A stretch of 31,899 bases of DNA, from positions 1 to 31,899 of the forward strand of contig CAQGLR010000043.1 in assembly GCA_948794795.1 (NCBI GenBank). The letters run 5' to 3'. Positions 1 through 8,857 of this stretch are shown in pieces. How positions within the stretch are numbered: the stretch's first letter is position 1; each line of letters begins with the position of its first letter. A program made the translations under genes and the position numbers. Source of the stretch: an uncultured Lachnospiraceae bacterium. Lineage in GTDB: Bacteria; Bacillota; Clostridia; Lachnospirales; Lachnospiraceae. Below the pieces are notes generated by a model. The model was not told where the DNA came from, searched no databases, and saw only the letters and a list, made by a program, of their open reading frames with translations.

Positions 1-95
1 GGAATTGCCAGAGATACATAACTTATGAATATTTAATTTTCAAACATCCATAACCTTTCCATTCACAGCGGAGTTGCTTCACTAAATGACATTGC
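1..95. repeat. Repeat family A, copy A1 (right half only)
   Basis: The sequence from the GGAATTGCCAGAG core to CTAAATGACATTGC matches the right arm of the full copies at 10927-11265 and 30978-31288. The left arm lies outside the window. Its outer end touches a B-type arm that starts near 97, so A1 probably sits inside a B element. No gene is seen here. Confidence 0.75.
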
Positions 96-96
96 A

Positions 97-216
97 TCGT
101 AGCGGAGCGTACCCATGTGTGTGATATTCTGGCAGCTGGCATGGGAAACTGCCCGTCCCCATAAAAGCAGATAATAAAAATTCTTGAAATTTATGAAAAG
201 GCCATGAAAAAACAGA
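97..216. repeat. Repeat family B, copy B1 (right arm only)
   Basis: The stretch CGTAGCGGAGCGTACCC, then TCTGGCAGCTGGCATGG, then the outer GAAATTTATGAAAAGGCCATG is a diverged match to the right arm of B2. The matching left arm is absent here and may lie to the left of repeat A1, outside the window. Confidence 0.7.
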
Positions 217-529
217 CACATCCGTTTCATAAATTTTATTCCAATATTTTCTATTTACCTTTTGAGAGTGCCATTACACAGTGTTTTCGGTGCCAGAGCC
301 AGCAATAATTCCACAAAAGGGGTACTTTAACCCCGCCAGTGCTTGTATCCTGTCTTAGGTTTTATAAAAGAAATGCCAATTTCTTTTATAAAACAAGGAT
401 ACTATGCACTGTTGCGTGGGTTATCGTAGCGGAAGCGTACCCCTGTGTGGAATATGCTGGCTCTGGCATGGAAACCGTCCGTCCCCCTTAAAAATAAATA
501 GAAATTATTGGAATTTATGAAACGGACGT
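217..529. repeat. Repeat family B, copy B2 (complete long inverted repeat)
   Basis: The arms pair over nearly their full length. Outer ends are CATCCGTTTCATAAATT (left) and AATTTATGAAACGGACGTG (right). Inner segments GTGCCAGAGCCAGC (left) and GCTGGCTCTGGCATGG (right) are also complementary. The tip is a separate perfect hairpin (TTTTATAAAAGAAAT, GCC, ATTTCTTTTATAAAA) near 360-394. The 11-bp sequence GAAAAAACAGA stands on both sides (206-216 and 530-540); it may be a target duplication or part of the element. There is no coding capacity, which fits a MITE-like non-autonomous element. Confidence 0.8.
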
Positions 530-631
530 GAAAAAACAGATATAACGTATTCCATATTTGATTTTATTATGATACAATTATTATCCATAGACATTGTATA
601 ATTGTAAAAATATTACAGAAAGGAGCTGGAA

Positions 632-2506
632 ATGGATAATATAGATAATATTACAAAAGAAGAGCTTGCAGCTTTTATTGAACATGAAATAGATTTTGAA
701 AAATTATCTGAACTATGTGGCCATATAACTGATGCAATTAACGAAATACTTGATTCATGCGGAATGTATTTCCGTATATTTTCCCGTGTCAAATCACCAG
801 GCTCAATTGCATCAAAACTTATACGTGGCAAATATGGCTCCGCTGGCAATCCTAAAAAGATGCAGGACCTTCTTGGACTGCGTGTAGTATTATACTATTA
901 TGATGACTTAAGTATATGCAGGGATATTATGGAAAGCACATTCCAGATGGTTGATACATGGTCACGGAACACATTTAATTCTGATGAGTTCAGGGCAACA
1001 AAAATAAATGGCGTGTTCAGGTTTCCAGCAGAATACTTTAAACTGTATAAAAAGAAACACTGGACACTTCCTATTGACACAACATTTGAAATCCAGTTCC
1101 GCACTGTATTTTTTGAAGGATGGCATGAAATAGAACATGATATGCGTTATAAAAGCCTGCTTTCGGATGACCAGTTCTGGAAAGGAAGTGAAGAACTGTC
1201 ACGCATGCTTAACTGTATACTTGCCAATCTTGAATTAAGCGACTGGTCTCTTGTACAGCTTTTCGACCAGCTTTCATACAACCATTATAAAACAGGCAAC
1301 TGGGAACTTATGCTGAAAAGCAAATTCAGGATTAAAATTGATGCCTCAGAAAAACTCCATCCAGACATACTAGAAATATTTAATAATAATAAAAAAATTG
1401 CCAAACAATTTTTTAAATGTTCAAGACGTAAACTTATACGCAGCCTGCTGGCACTTGACCACCCACATGTTGACTATAACCTTATTATAAAACTTCTTAA
1501 CAGCCGCATTGTGCATAACCCTGAAATAGAAGAAGCCTGCCAGCATATAGAAACCCAGTTTGATGAACATACCTACCAGAGAACTACTTTTGCACGTCTT
1601 GAATCAAATATACTGTTCCACCTTGAACTCCCTCTTATGCACAAAGAAACACGGTTGTTTAAGTCAGAGTTTAACAGTTCTGCGCTTATCCTTTACAGAT
1701 GGGTACGTTTTAAACTAAATCCTGTATTTGAAGATATGCCAGAGGAAATATCATCATATTATAACAAACTTCCTGGATACAGCCTGAAAATAATATATAA
1801 ACCAGAAGAAATGCTATACAGCATGAAGATAAATTACATTGACAGCAAATCTGCAGGCACTATGTGGCATGTACATTCCTCAATAGCTTTACTAGAAGAC
1901 CAAAAACTTTACTTTTACCATATGACATCACGTGATATGCCAAGAGGCATGACACAGCGTTCTACATTCTGTAAACCATCCTTTATAAACGACCTTGCCA
2001 ATAAAACTGGTCTTGTTGATATTTACCGTTTAAGTTGTATGGCACAGTTTATTACAAACCAGGAAGAATACAATAAAATAAAAGAATTTATACAAAACCC
2101 TGCAAGGACACTGCCTATAATAGTTATAATGCAGAGAAACAATGCAAGTGACGGGTCTTATACAGAAAACAGCTTCAAAGATGGATATGATATGAATACA
2201 TTTTACGTAAATGGAACAAGGCTTGCCAAAGTTATTGGAAGTTACTCACATGTATATATGGCTGACCGCTGTTTTTCAGAAAACTTTGCCCAGGATAACA
2301 ATATAGCACCTAGCGTTTCAGATGGCTGTACATGTATATTCTGGCCTGCCAAAAGCAGAAAAGGACCTGAAATATTTACACATGATATGATTTGTGACAC
2401 ACAGTTTGACTTTAACCGCCTTATTTTCCATGATGAAAACATTACAGAAAAGGCATTCCGCCATAAACTTGTACAGATAATCAAAGATGATAATGTAAGC
2501 CATTAA
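632..2506 (+). CDS. RelA/SpoT-fold nucleotidyltransferase with large unknown C-terminal region
   Basis: The 624-residue protein starts with a region resembling the (p)ppGpp synthetase fold. It has the RVK..GSIASK basic motif at about 52-62, DLLGLRV at 79-85, FEIQFRT at 152-158 containing the expected glutamate E153, and WHEIEHDMRYK at 164-174. The G-loop, normally GYxSxH, reads NGVFRFPAEY (about 126-135) and lacks its tyrosine and histidine. Residues from about 220 to 624 match nothing I recognise; the block at 500-600 (LPIIVIMQRN, AKVIGSYSHVYM, DGCTCIFWP) looks like a second folded domain. No HD hydrolase, TGS or ACT domain is present, so it is not a long Rel. The start has a good site (AAAGGAG, 6 nt). 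A TATAAT box lies at 597-602 with a weak -35. The gene stands alone next to repeats and converges on the next gene with a 5-bp gap. It could be an alarmone synthetase, a toxSAS-like toxin or another pyrophosphokinase; the fold is likely, the function unknown. Confidence 0.75.
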   Translation: MDNIDNITKEELAAFIEHEIDFEKLSELCGHITDAINEILDSCGMYFRIFSRVKSPGSIASKLIRGKYGSAGNPKKMQDLLGLRVVLYYYDDLSICRDIMESTFQMVDTWSRNTFNSDEFRATKINGVFRFPAEYFKLYKKKHWTLPIDTTFEIQFRTVFFEGWHEIEHDMRYKSLLSDDQFWKGSEELSRMLNCILANLELSDWSLVQLFDQLSYNHYKTGNWELMLKSKFRIKIDASEKLHPDILEIFNNNKKIAKQFFKCSRRKLIRSLLALDHPHVDYNLIIKLLNSRIVHNPEIEEACQHIETQFDEHTYQRTTFARLESNILFHLELPLMHKETRLFKSEFNSSALILYRWVRFKLNPVFEDMPEEISSYYNKLPGYSLKIIYKPEEMLYSMKINYIDSKSAGTMWHVHSSIALLEDQKLYFYHMTSRDMPRGMTQRSTFCKPSFINDLANKTGLVDIYRLSCMAQFITNQEEYNKIKEFIQNPARTLPIIVIMQRNNASDGSYTENSFKDGYDMNTFYVNGTRLAKVIGSYSHVYMADRCFSENFAQDNNIAPSVSDGCTCIFWPAKSRKGPEIFTHDMICDTQFDFNRLIFHDENITEKAFRHKLVQIIKDDNVSH

Positions 2507-2511
2507 GAAAT

Positions 2512-3795
2512 TTAACCTAAAACCACTTCTATTTTCTTATGGTGGTTATTCTTATCAGAAGATTTTCTAAGGACTGTTACTGTTATAGTATCACCTTTAT
2601 TATATTTCTTTAATATATTATGGAAAACCGGCAGAGAGGAAACCTCTTCACTGCCAACTTGTGTAATAACATCTGCTACCCTCATTCCTCCTGAATATGC
2701 CGGGGAATCTGGGTAGACAGAAGTAATGTAGATACCCTCCTCTAATTTATGTGCCAGTGCCGTTTTGGTATCTACGTTGTGTCCTTCTATTCCAAAGTAT
2801 GCAACTTCCTCTTCTAATACCATACTATTAATAATATCAAGTATACTTGATATTCCAATAAAACTTATACCATTCCTTCCTGTTACCCCTTCACATGGGC
2901 TTGTAGTAAACCCTATAACCCTTCCTTTAGTATTAAGGACTACACCATTACATCCTTCTGTATACAATATATTCGTTGCAAAAACAGAAACCAGGTTATC
3001 TGTTACAGGCATATCAATATCAGGCTTTATAATATTACCTGTCATTACAGAATATATTATTCCATTTGGTGCACCTGTAACTATTATATTAGAACCTGTT
3101 GGAATACTCATAGTACTTCCAAACTCAGGAATTACAATTTTCTTTCTCCTCTGGCCGCTGACATCTTTTTTTGCAATAATTATTACGGACAGCCCAATAC
3201 TGCTGTCACCCGAAAGATATTCTGCATCAACAGTTTCACCATCATCAAATTCAATAGCAACTGCCTCTGGCACAAGTGCACTTTCAGAAGCAAGTATATA
3301 ATAATACCTGCTTGTTTCTTTTATAAACATGCCACTTATATCTGCATTGGAACTGCTGTTGTACTGGTACCATGCCGCTTTTTTATTTTTATTAATAACG
3401 CGCACAAGAGATTTTGAAAAAGCATCACCAATAGATGAAAGTTTTTTTGCCACTCTGTTATGCTCTTCTATTATTGCCATATCACTCTTAGAAACCTCAT
3501 TGCTGCTGCCCGTTTCCGGCACATTTGTACTTTCTGGTACAGCAGTGGAAATATAAGACTTTACAGGCGTTCTGTCTGCTGAAGATGCACTGCTGCCTAA
3601 TTTATTATTAACATTCCAGAAAACAATACCAGCAACACCACCAAATATAACTGCAAACACTACAGATTCCAGAATTTTCCCCAAAAACCTTATTGCATGT
3701 CTTTTTCTTTGTGGACGTATCTGCTCCTTAATAAAACTATACTTTTCTTCCTCATGTTTTTTTGCATTGGTTTTTTTCTTTTTTATTATATACAT
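2512..3795 (-). CDS. Membrane-anchored HtrA-like PDZ protein, predicted inactive protease
   Basis: A 427-residue protein with a basic cytoplasmic N-terminus, one membrane segment at about 42-60, a low-complexity linker, a trypsin/HtrA-like fold at about 127-325 and a PDZ domain at about 332-427 (YFGIEG, GIYITSVYPDSPAYSGGMRVADVI). The triad positions are replaced: the HtrA TNxHVV region reads ASESAL (His to S172), DLAV reads GLSV (Asp to G201), and GNSGGPL reads GCNGVVL (Ser to N283). It is therefore probably a non-catalytic scaffold or sensor on the outer face of the membrane. The chosen ATG follows AAAGGATG; an in-frame ATG eight codons earlier (3819) has no binding site. A TTGAAA/TAAAAT promoter lies at 3839-3867. 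Confidence 0.85.
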   Translation of the reverse strand: MYIIKKKKTNAKKHEEEKYSFIKEQIRPQRKRHAIRFLGKILESVVFAVIFGGVAGIVFWNVNNKLGSSASSADRTPVKSYISTAVPESTNVPETGSSNEVSKSDMAIIEEHNRVAKKLSSIGDAFSKSLVRVINKNKKAAWYQYNSSSNADISGMFIKETSRYYYILASESALVPEAVAIEFDDGETVDAEYLSGDSSIGLSVIIIAKKDVSGQRRKKIVIPEFGSTMSIPTGSNIIVTGAPNGIIYSVMTGNIIKPDIDMPVTDNLVSVFATNILYTEGCNGVVLNTKGRVIGFTTSPCEGVTGRNGISFIGISSILDIINSMVLEEEVAYFGIEGHNVDTKTALAHKLEEGIYITSVYPDSPAYSGGMRVADVITQVGSEEVSSLPVFHNILKKYNKGDTITVTVLRKSSDKNNHHKKIEVVLG

Positions 3796-3838
3796 AAACA
3801 AACATCCTTTTATAAACATAATTATAATATTTATCTAA

Positions 3839-3867
3839 ATTTTATTACAAGATATGAGTATTTTCAA
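3839..3867 (-). promoter_or_regulatory. Sigma-A type promoter for the HtrA-like gene
   Basis: On the minus strand TTGAAA, 17 nt, TAAAAT stands about 45 nt before the chosen start codon. Confidence 0.6.
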
Positions 3868-3963
3868 CAAAATATATAAAGATTTTATACTTTTTTAGTA
3901 TAAATGTAACATATATATATGAATATATTATGAATAAGTTGTAAAAAAACAACTCTTTATCTA

Positions 3964-3993
3964 TTGATAATTCATAATACTCTAGTGTATTAT
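3964..3993 (+). promoter_or_regulatory. Promoter for the mutS2 operon
   Basis: TTGATA, 18 nt, TATTAT lies 34 nt before the mutS2 start. It is the only good match in the divergent gap (3796-4027), which otherwise holds only AT-rich sequence and short weak hairpins. Confidence 0.55.
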
Positions 3994-4027
3994 ATTACCA
4001 TAAATCTTTAAAAATGGAGGTATTCTT

Positions 4028-6415
4028 ATGAATAGTAAAACTTTGCATACTTTAGAGTATGATAAAATTATAAAAATGCTTGAAGACCTCGCTCTCTCAC
4101 CACTTGGAAAGGAGTATTGCCATGGTCTCCTTCCACAAAGTGACAGGGAGTGGATTGAAGCAGCACAACGTGAAACATCAGATGCACTTACCCACATACT
4201 TACACAAGGTGAAATATCTTTCAGCGGCATTTCTGATATCCGGGGAAGCCTGAAACGCCTGGAGATAGGCTCAGTACTTGGAACTGGTGAACTGCTTGCA
4301 ATATCTTCACTGTTAAACACAGCAGGCAGGGTTAAAGCTTTCTTCCGGCAGAGCCTTAATGACTCTGATGAAACAGGTGATTCATTAAATGAAAGATACC
4401 AGCTTATAGAACCTCTTTCACCGCTTATGCAGGAAATAAGACGCTGTATCCTTGCAGAGGATGAGATAGCAGACGATGCAAGCCCAGGTCTTTCACAAGT
4501 AAGGCGCAAGCTTAAAACAGCAGGTGACAAGATACATGAACAGCTTGGAAGCATATTAAATGGCAGCAGCCGCAATATGTTACAGGATGCTATTATTACT
4601 ATGCGCAATGGCAGGTACTGTCTTCCAGTTAAAGCAGAGTACCGTTCTTCATTTAATGGCATGTTGCATGACCAGTCCTCTACTGGCTCTACCCTTTTTA
4701 TAGAACCAGCAGCAATAGTAAAACTGAATAATGAAATACGTGAACTTGAAATTAAAGAACAGCAGGAAATTGAGAAAATCCTTGCAGATTTAAGCAACCA
4801 GGCAGCAGAACAGATTTTTTATATTGACCAGGATTTCCGTATACTTTCAGAACTTGACTTTATATTTGCTAAAGCAATGCTTTCTAAGAAAATGCGTGCA
4901 ACTGAACCTAAATTTCCTGAGGAAAACTATATTGAAATTAAAAAAGGCCGCCATCCGCTTATAGACAGCAAAAAGGTAGTGCCTATAGACTTAAATATTG
5001 GCAAAGACTTTTCACTGCTTGTTGTAACTGGTCCAAATACTGGCGGTAAGACAGTATCACTTAAAACTACAGGACTCTTTACACTTATGGGACAGTCTGG
5101 GCTCCATATACCCGCATTTGATGGTTCATGTTTAAGGATATTTAAAGAAGTATTTGCAGATATAGGTGACGAACAAAGCATTGAACAAAGCCTTAGTACA
5201 TTTTCATCACATATGGTAAATACTGTTTCAATCCTTAAAGAGGCTGATGAAGAAAGCCTTGTTCTCTTTGATGAGCTTGGTGCTGGAACTGACCCTGTTG
5301 AAGGTGCTGCACTTGCAACAGCTATACTTACAAACCTTCACAACCGTGGTTCAATAGTTATGGCAACTACACATTATAGTGAACTTAAGCTTTATGCCTT
5401 ACAGACTGCTGGTGTAGAAAATGCATGTTGTGAATTTGATGTAACAACATTGCGCCCAACATACCGCCTTTTAATTGGCGTACCCGGCAAAAGTAATGCA
5501 TTCGCCATTTCTAGCAGGCTTGGTCTTTCTGATGATATAATAGAAGATGCCAAGATGCATGTTTCATCTGACGCACAGCAGTTTGAAGATGTTATAAGCA
5601 GCCTCGAAACAACAAGGGCACAACTTGAACAAGAACGTATAAAAGCATCTGAAAGCAGAAAAGAAATATCTGCACTAAAAAAAGAACTGCGTGAAAAAAC
5701 AGAGAAGCTTGAAAGTTCTAAAGAACGTATACTACAGAATGCTAATACAGAAGCTTCAAGAATTCTTAATGAAGCCAAAGAATATGCAGATGAAACCATA
5801 CGTAAATATACAAAATGGGCACAAAGCGACAAGCATATACGTGAAATGGAAGCACAAAGGGCAGATTTAAGAAACAAGCTGAATAGCAGCCAGGCTAAAG
5901 CATCTATTAAAAAAAGTGCAGCAAAAGCTAAAACTGTTAAGGCATCTGACCTTATGATTGGTACTGATATAAAGATTTTATCACTTGGTTCTACAGGAAC
6001 TGTAAGCACCCTTCCAAATGATAAAGGGGATTTATTTGTACAGGCAGGTCTTTTAAGAACCAAAGTAAATATTAAAGATATAGAAATTATAAATACCCCA
6101 GAAGACAAACCTGCCAAATCCAGCAAGAAACACTCTGGAAGCGGCAATATAAGGATGGACAAGGCATCTTCAATATATAGTGAAGTAAACCTTATAGGAA
6201 TGACTGTTGATGAAGCAATGCCTGTACTTGGCAAATACCTTGATGATGCATACCTTGCACATATGACACAGGTAACAATAATCCATGGCAGAGGCACAGG
6301 AGCTTTACGTAATGCAGTACATGGCCACCTTAAACGCACAAAATATGTTAAATCCTTCCGCCTTGGTGAATTTGGAGAAGGTGATATGGGTGTAACTATA
6401 GCAGAATTTAAATAA
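4028..6415 (+). CDS. mutS2: MutS2 family ATPase/endonuclease
   Basis: The 795-residue length is normal for MutS2. The core and clamp region (1-320) has no mismatch-recognition domain. The ATPase carries Walker A GPNTGGKT at about 335-342 and Walker B LVLFDELGAGTDP at about 410-422. A long charged coiled coil follows at about 520-640, and a C-terminal Smr domain at about 715-795 has IIHGRGTGALR. In MutS2 proteins these parts bind branched DNA or collided ribosomes, and Smr can cleave nucleic acid. The usual LDLRG motif at the start of Smr reads VNLIG, so the aspartate linked to nuclease activity in other MutS2 proteins is missing. The start has a strong site (TGGAGG). It is the first gene of an operon with the two-component genes; the next start is 13 bp away. 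Confidence 0.97.
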   Translation: MNSKTLHTLEYDKIIKMLEDLALSPLGKEYCHGLLPQSDREWIEAAQRETSDALTHILTQGEISFSGISDIRGSLKRLEIGSVLGTGELLAISSLLNTAGRVKAFFRQSLNDSDETGDSLNERYQLIEPLSPLMQEIRRCILAEDEIADDASPGLSQVRRKLKTAGDKIHEQLGSILNGSSRNMLQDAIITMRNGRYCLPVKAEYRSSFNGMLHDQSSTGSTLFIEPAAIVKLNNEIRELEIKEQQEIEKILADLSNQAAEQIFYIDQDFRILSELDFIFAKAMLSKKMRATEPKFPEENYIEIKKGRHPLIDSKKVVPIDLNIGKDFSLLVVTGPNTGGKTVSLKTTGLFTLMGQSGLHIPAFDGSCLRIFKEVFADIGDEQSIEQSLSTFSSHMVNTVSILKEADEESLVLFDELGAGTDPVEGAALATAILTNLHNRGSIVMATTHYSELKLYALQTAGVENACCEFDVTTLRPTYRLLIGVPGKSNAFAISSRLGLSDDIIEDAKMHVSSDAQQFEDVISSLETTRAQLEQERIKASESRKEISALKKELREKTEKLESSKERILQNANTEASRILNEAKEYADETIRKYTKWAQSDKHIREMEAQRADLRNKLNSSQAKASIKKSAAKAKTVKASDLMIGTDIKILSLGSTGTVSTLPNDKGDLFVQAGLLRTKVNIKDIEIINTPEDKPAKSSKKHSGSGNIRMDKASSIYSEVNLIGMTVDEAMPVLGKYLDDAYLAHMTQVTIIHGRGTGALRNAVHGHLKRTKYVKSFRLGEFGEGDMGVTIAEFK

Positions 6416-6428
6416 AAGAGGTAAAAAA

Positions 6429-7145
6429 ATGCTTGAAAAACAGAAAATATTAATAGTAGATGATGATGAAAATATTGCGGAACTTATATCACTTTATCTT
6501 ACAAAAGAATGTTTTGATACTATGACAGCAAGTGATGGTGAAGCCGCACTTACAGCAGTAAAAACATATATGCCAGACCTTATGCTGCTTGATATAATGC
6601 TGCCAGGCATTGACGGCTATGAAGTATTAAGGGAGCTTAGGAAGTCTTCTTCCCTCCCTGTAATAATGCTTTCTGCCAAAGGGGAAACATTTGACAAAGT
6701 GCTTGGTCTTGAATTAGGTGCAGATGACTATATTATGAAACCATTTGATTCAAAAGAAATGGTTGCAAGGGTAAAAGCTGTATTGCGCCGTTTTACACAT
6801 GAGAAAACTTCTCCTGCACCAGAAGAACTTCCTAAGGAATGTGTAACACTTCCTAATCTTGTTATTAACCAGACAGATTATTCAGTAACATACAATAACC
6901 AGAAAATAGAAATGCCTCCTAAAGAACTTGAGCTGCTGTATTTTCTTGCGTCACATCCTAACCAGGTATTTACAAGAGAACAGCTTTTAGACCATATATG
7001 GAGTTATGATTACATTGGTGACACACGTACAGTTGATGTCCATATAAAAAGGCTCCGTGAAAAATTTAAAGACCACCCTGACTGGGACATTAAAACTGTA
7101 TGGGGCATAGGCTACAAATTTGAATACCATGGGAAACGGAGCTGA
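6429..7145 (+). CDS. OmpR/PhoB-family response regulator
   Basis: The 238-residue protein has a receiver domain (1-120) with the acidic pocket VDDDEN, phospho-acceptor D55 in LLDIMLPG, and K104 in the MKPF motif. A winged-helix domain follows (about 140-235) with the typical VFTREQLLDHIWSYDYIGDTRTVDVHIKRLREK. It should bind DNA as a dimer when phosphorylated by the kinase encoded 3 bp downstream. No target genes can be read from the sequence. Co-transcription with mutS2 may be simple operon economy rather than shared function. Confidence 0.96.
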   Translation: MLEKQKILIVDDDENIAELISLYLTKECFDTMTASDGEAALTAVKTYMPDLMLLDIMLPGIDGYEVLRELRKSSSLPVIMLSAKGETFDKVLGLELGADDYIMKPFDSKEMVARVKAVLRRFTHEKTSPAPEELPKECVTLPNLVINQTDYSVTYNNQKIEMPPKELELLYFLASHPNQVFTREQLLDHIWSYDYIGDTRTVDVHIKRLREKFKDHPDWDIKTVWGIGYKFEYHGKRS

Positions 7146-7148
7146 TAG

Positions 7149-8558
7149 ATGAAAATTTCACTTAGAAAAAAATTCTTCTTCTCGTATGTATTTATTGTAA
7201 TAACAATACTCATACTCCTAAATACGTATGGATACTCACTTATGTACAATAAATTATTAAACGAAACTTGTTCATCACTATATAATGAAGCCAGTATGAT
7301 TTCAATGGAATACTTGTCAAATACATACCTTGCCAGCAGTTCTTTTCCGTCATTAAGGCATTATTTTTCATCATTCCAGAAAATCACAGATGTCCGTATA
7401 TTAGTAACAAGACCAGACAGTGAAATAATAATTGACTCTGATACAATATATAACTGCGAAGGGAAATACCTTAATGACTATGATGACACATTGCTGTCAA
7501 ACCAGACAGTCTCAGAAACAGATTTAAACGATATGTTATCAGAAAAAGCAGTTGCAATTATTTATCCTGTAACATTTTCCATGGAAATTATCGCTTATAC
7601 TGTACTTACAAAACCACTACAGCCAATAAAAAATGCTGCAATGAGATATATTGATACTATAGTATTATGTTATATAATATTTACCAGCCTTCTTATGCTT
7701 GTAATGTTCTATTTATATGTACAGACTGCACTGCCCATAAAAACAATGACAAGGGCAGCAAAAAAATATGTAGCAGGACAATTTAATTATCCCATGGGGA
7801 GAATTACAGGAAATGACCAGTCAGAGCTTGCAGGTGCAATAAAATATATGGCTGCCAAAATGTCAGATATGAATGATTACCAGCGCAAATTTATTGCCAA
7901 TGTATCACATGATTTCCGTTCACCACTTACTTCTATCAAAGGATATACACAGGCAATGCTGGATGGCACAATACCGCCAGAAATGCAGAATAAATACCTT
8001 GATATAATACTTTTTGAAACAGAACGCCTGACAAAGCTTACAAGCAGCCTGCTTACATTAAACCAGTTTGAAAATGGCGGCATACCAATAGATATATCTG
8101 TTTTTGACATTAATTATGAAATAAAAAGATGCTCTGAAACATTTGAACAGAGATGTACTGCCAAGCAGATTTCAATAGAACTTACATTTGATACAAAAAA
8201 ACTAATGGTTAAAGCCGATATCAGTAAAATTGAACAAGTTATACAAAACCTGTTAGATAATGCAATTAAATTTAGTTACAATAATTCTGTTATCGAAATA
8301 CACACTACAGAACGCAACAGAAAGATATTTGTATCAATCAAAGACCATGGAATAGGAATCCCCAAGGACAGTATAAATAAGGTATGGGACAGGTTTTACA
8401 AAACAGACCTTTCACGTGGCAAAGATAAAAAAGGCACAGGGCTAGGACTTTCAATTACAAAAGAAATAATAGAGGCACATGGTGAAAATATAAATGTAAT
8501 AAGCACAGAGGGGGCTGGGACAGAATTTATCTTCTCACTTCCATCAGCATCCCCTTAA
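7149..8558 (+). CDS. Membrane sensor histidine kinase
   Basis: This 469-residue kinase has two membrane segments (about 9-28 and 171-193) around an extracytoplasmic sensor of about 140 residues, then a HAMP linker. The phosphorylated histidine is H254 in ANVSHDFRSPLTS. The ATPase part carries the N box (NLLDNAIKFS), the G1 box (KDHGIGIP) and the G2 box (GTGLGLSITKEIIEAHG). It belongs to the PhoR/ResE/VanS class and is the partner of the preceding regulator. The sensor domain gives no clue to the ligand. The gene ends just before repeat A2, whose hairpin may act as its terminator. Confidence 0.96.
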   Translation: MKISLRKKFFFSYVFIVITILILLNTYGYSLMYNKLLNETCSSLYNEASMISMEYLSNTYLASSSFPSLRHYFSSFQKITDVRILVTRPDSEIIIDSDTIYNCEGKYLNDYDDTLLSNQTVSETDLNDMLSEKAVAIIYPVTFSMEIIAYTVLTKPLQPIKNAAMRYIDTIVLCYIIFTSLLMLVMFYLYVQTALPIKTMTRAAKKYVAGQFNYPMGRITGNDQSELAGAIKYMAAKMSDMNDYQRKFIANVSHDFRSPLTSIKGYTQAMLDGTIPPEMQNKYLDIILFETERLTKLTSSLLTLNQFENGGIPIDISVFDINYEIKRCSETFEQRCTAKQISIELTFDTKKLMVKADISKIEQVIQNLLDNAIKFSYNNSVIEIHTTERNRKIFVSIKDHGIGIPKDSINKVWDRFYKTDLSRGKDKKGTGLGLSITKEIIEAHGENINVISTEGAGTEFIFSLPSASP

Positions 8559-8579
8559 ATACTTAATGCATAATTTAAA

Positions 8580-8826
8580 TTACCAGCTCTGTAGGTTCCA
8601 AAATTTTACCAACAGCAGCCGCCCAGCTTGGATGGGATGCGCAGTGGTGCATAAAGCCCTAATGTTTCTGCGAAACATTTAATACAGGGCTTAAGCACCA
8701 GCCCCCCCCCAGACAGCTGCCTTTTGGTAAAACATTTGAAACTTGCCAGAGTAATATAATCTTTGTATAAATTTAGTTTTAAAACATCCATAAGCCCTTT
8801 ATGTATTAGCTTTTGCTTAACTAAAT
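8580..8826. repeat. Repeat family A, copy A2
   Basis: Inner arms TTCCAAAATTTTACCAA (left) and TTGGTAAAACATTTGAAACTTGCCAGAG (right) are complementary. The tip is a distinct hairpin (AGCCCTAATGTTTC / GAAACATTTAATACAGGGCT). The right outer arm ends in TTTGCTTAACTAAA; the left outer arm is missing next to the kinase stop. Apparent reading frames here are only the repeat. It occupies the 299-bp gap between two convergent operons and no other gene is visible. Confidence 0.8.
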
Positions 8827-8857
8827 AATACCATATAATTTTATGTAGTTATTTCTA

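Noticed and set aside
2506..2560. Bidirectional terminator between the convergent RelA-like and HtrA-like genes
   Set aside because: Only a weak AACCAC/GTGGTT hairpin without a T-run is present, and it lies inside the coding region.
5392..6339. Minus-strand 315-codon frame
   Set aside because: It is antisense to mutS2, whose frame is certain, and has no family motif or binding site.
8606..8791. Minus-strand open frame of 61 codons
   Set aside because: It lies wholly in repeat A2 and reads across the hairpin arms; similar peptides appear in A3 on the other strand, as expected for a repeat and not for a gene.
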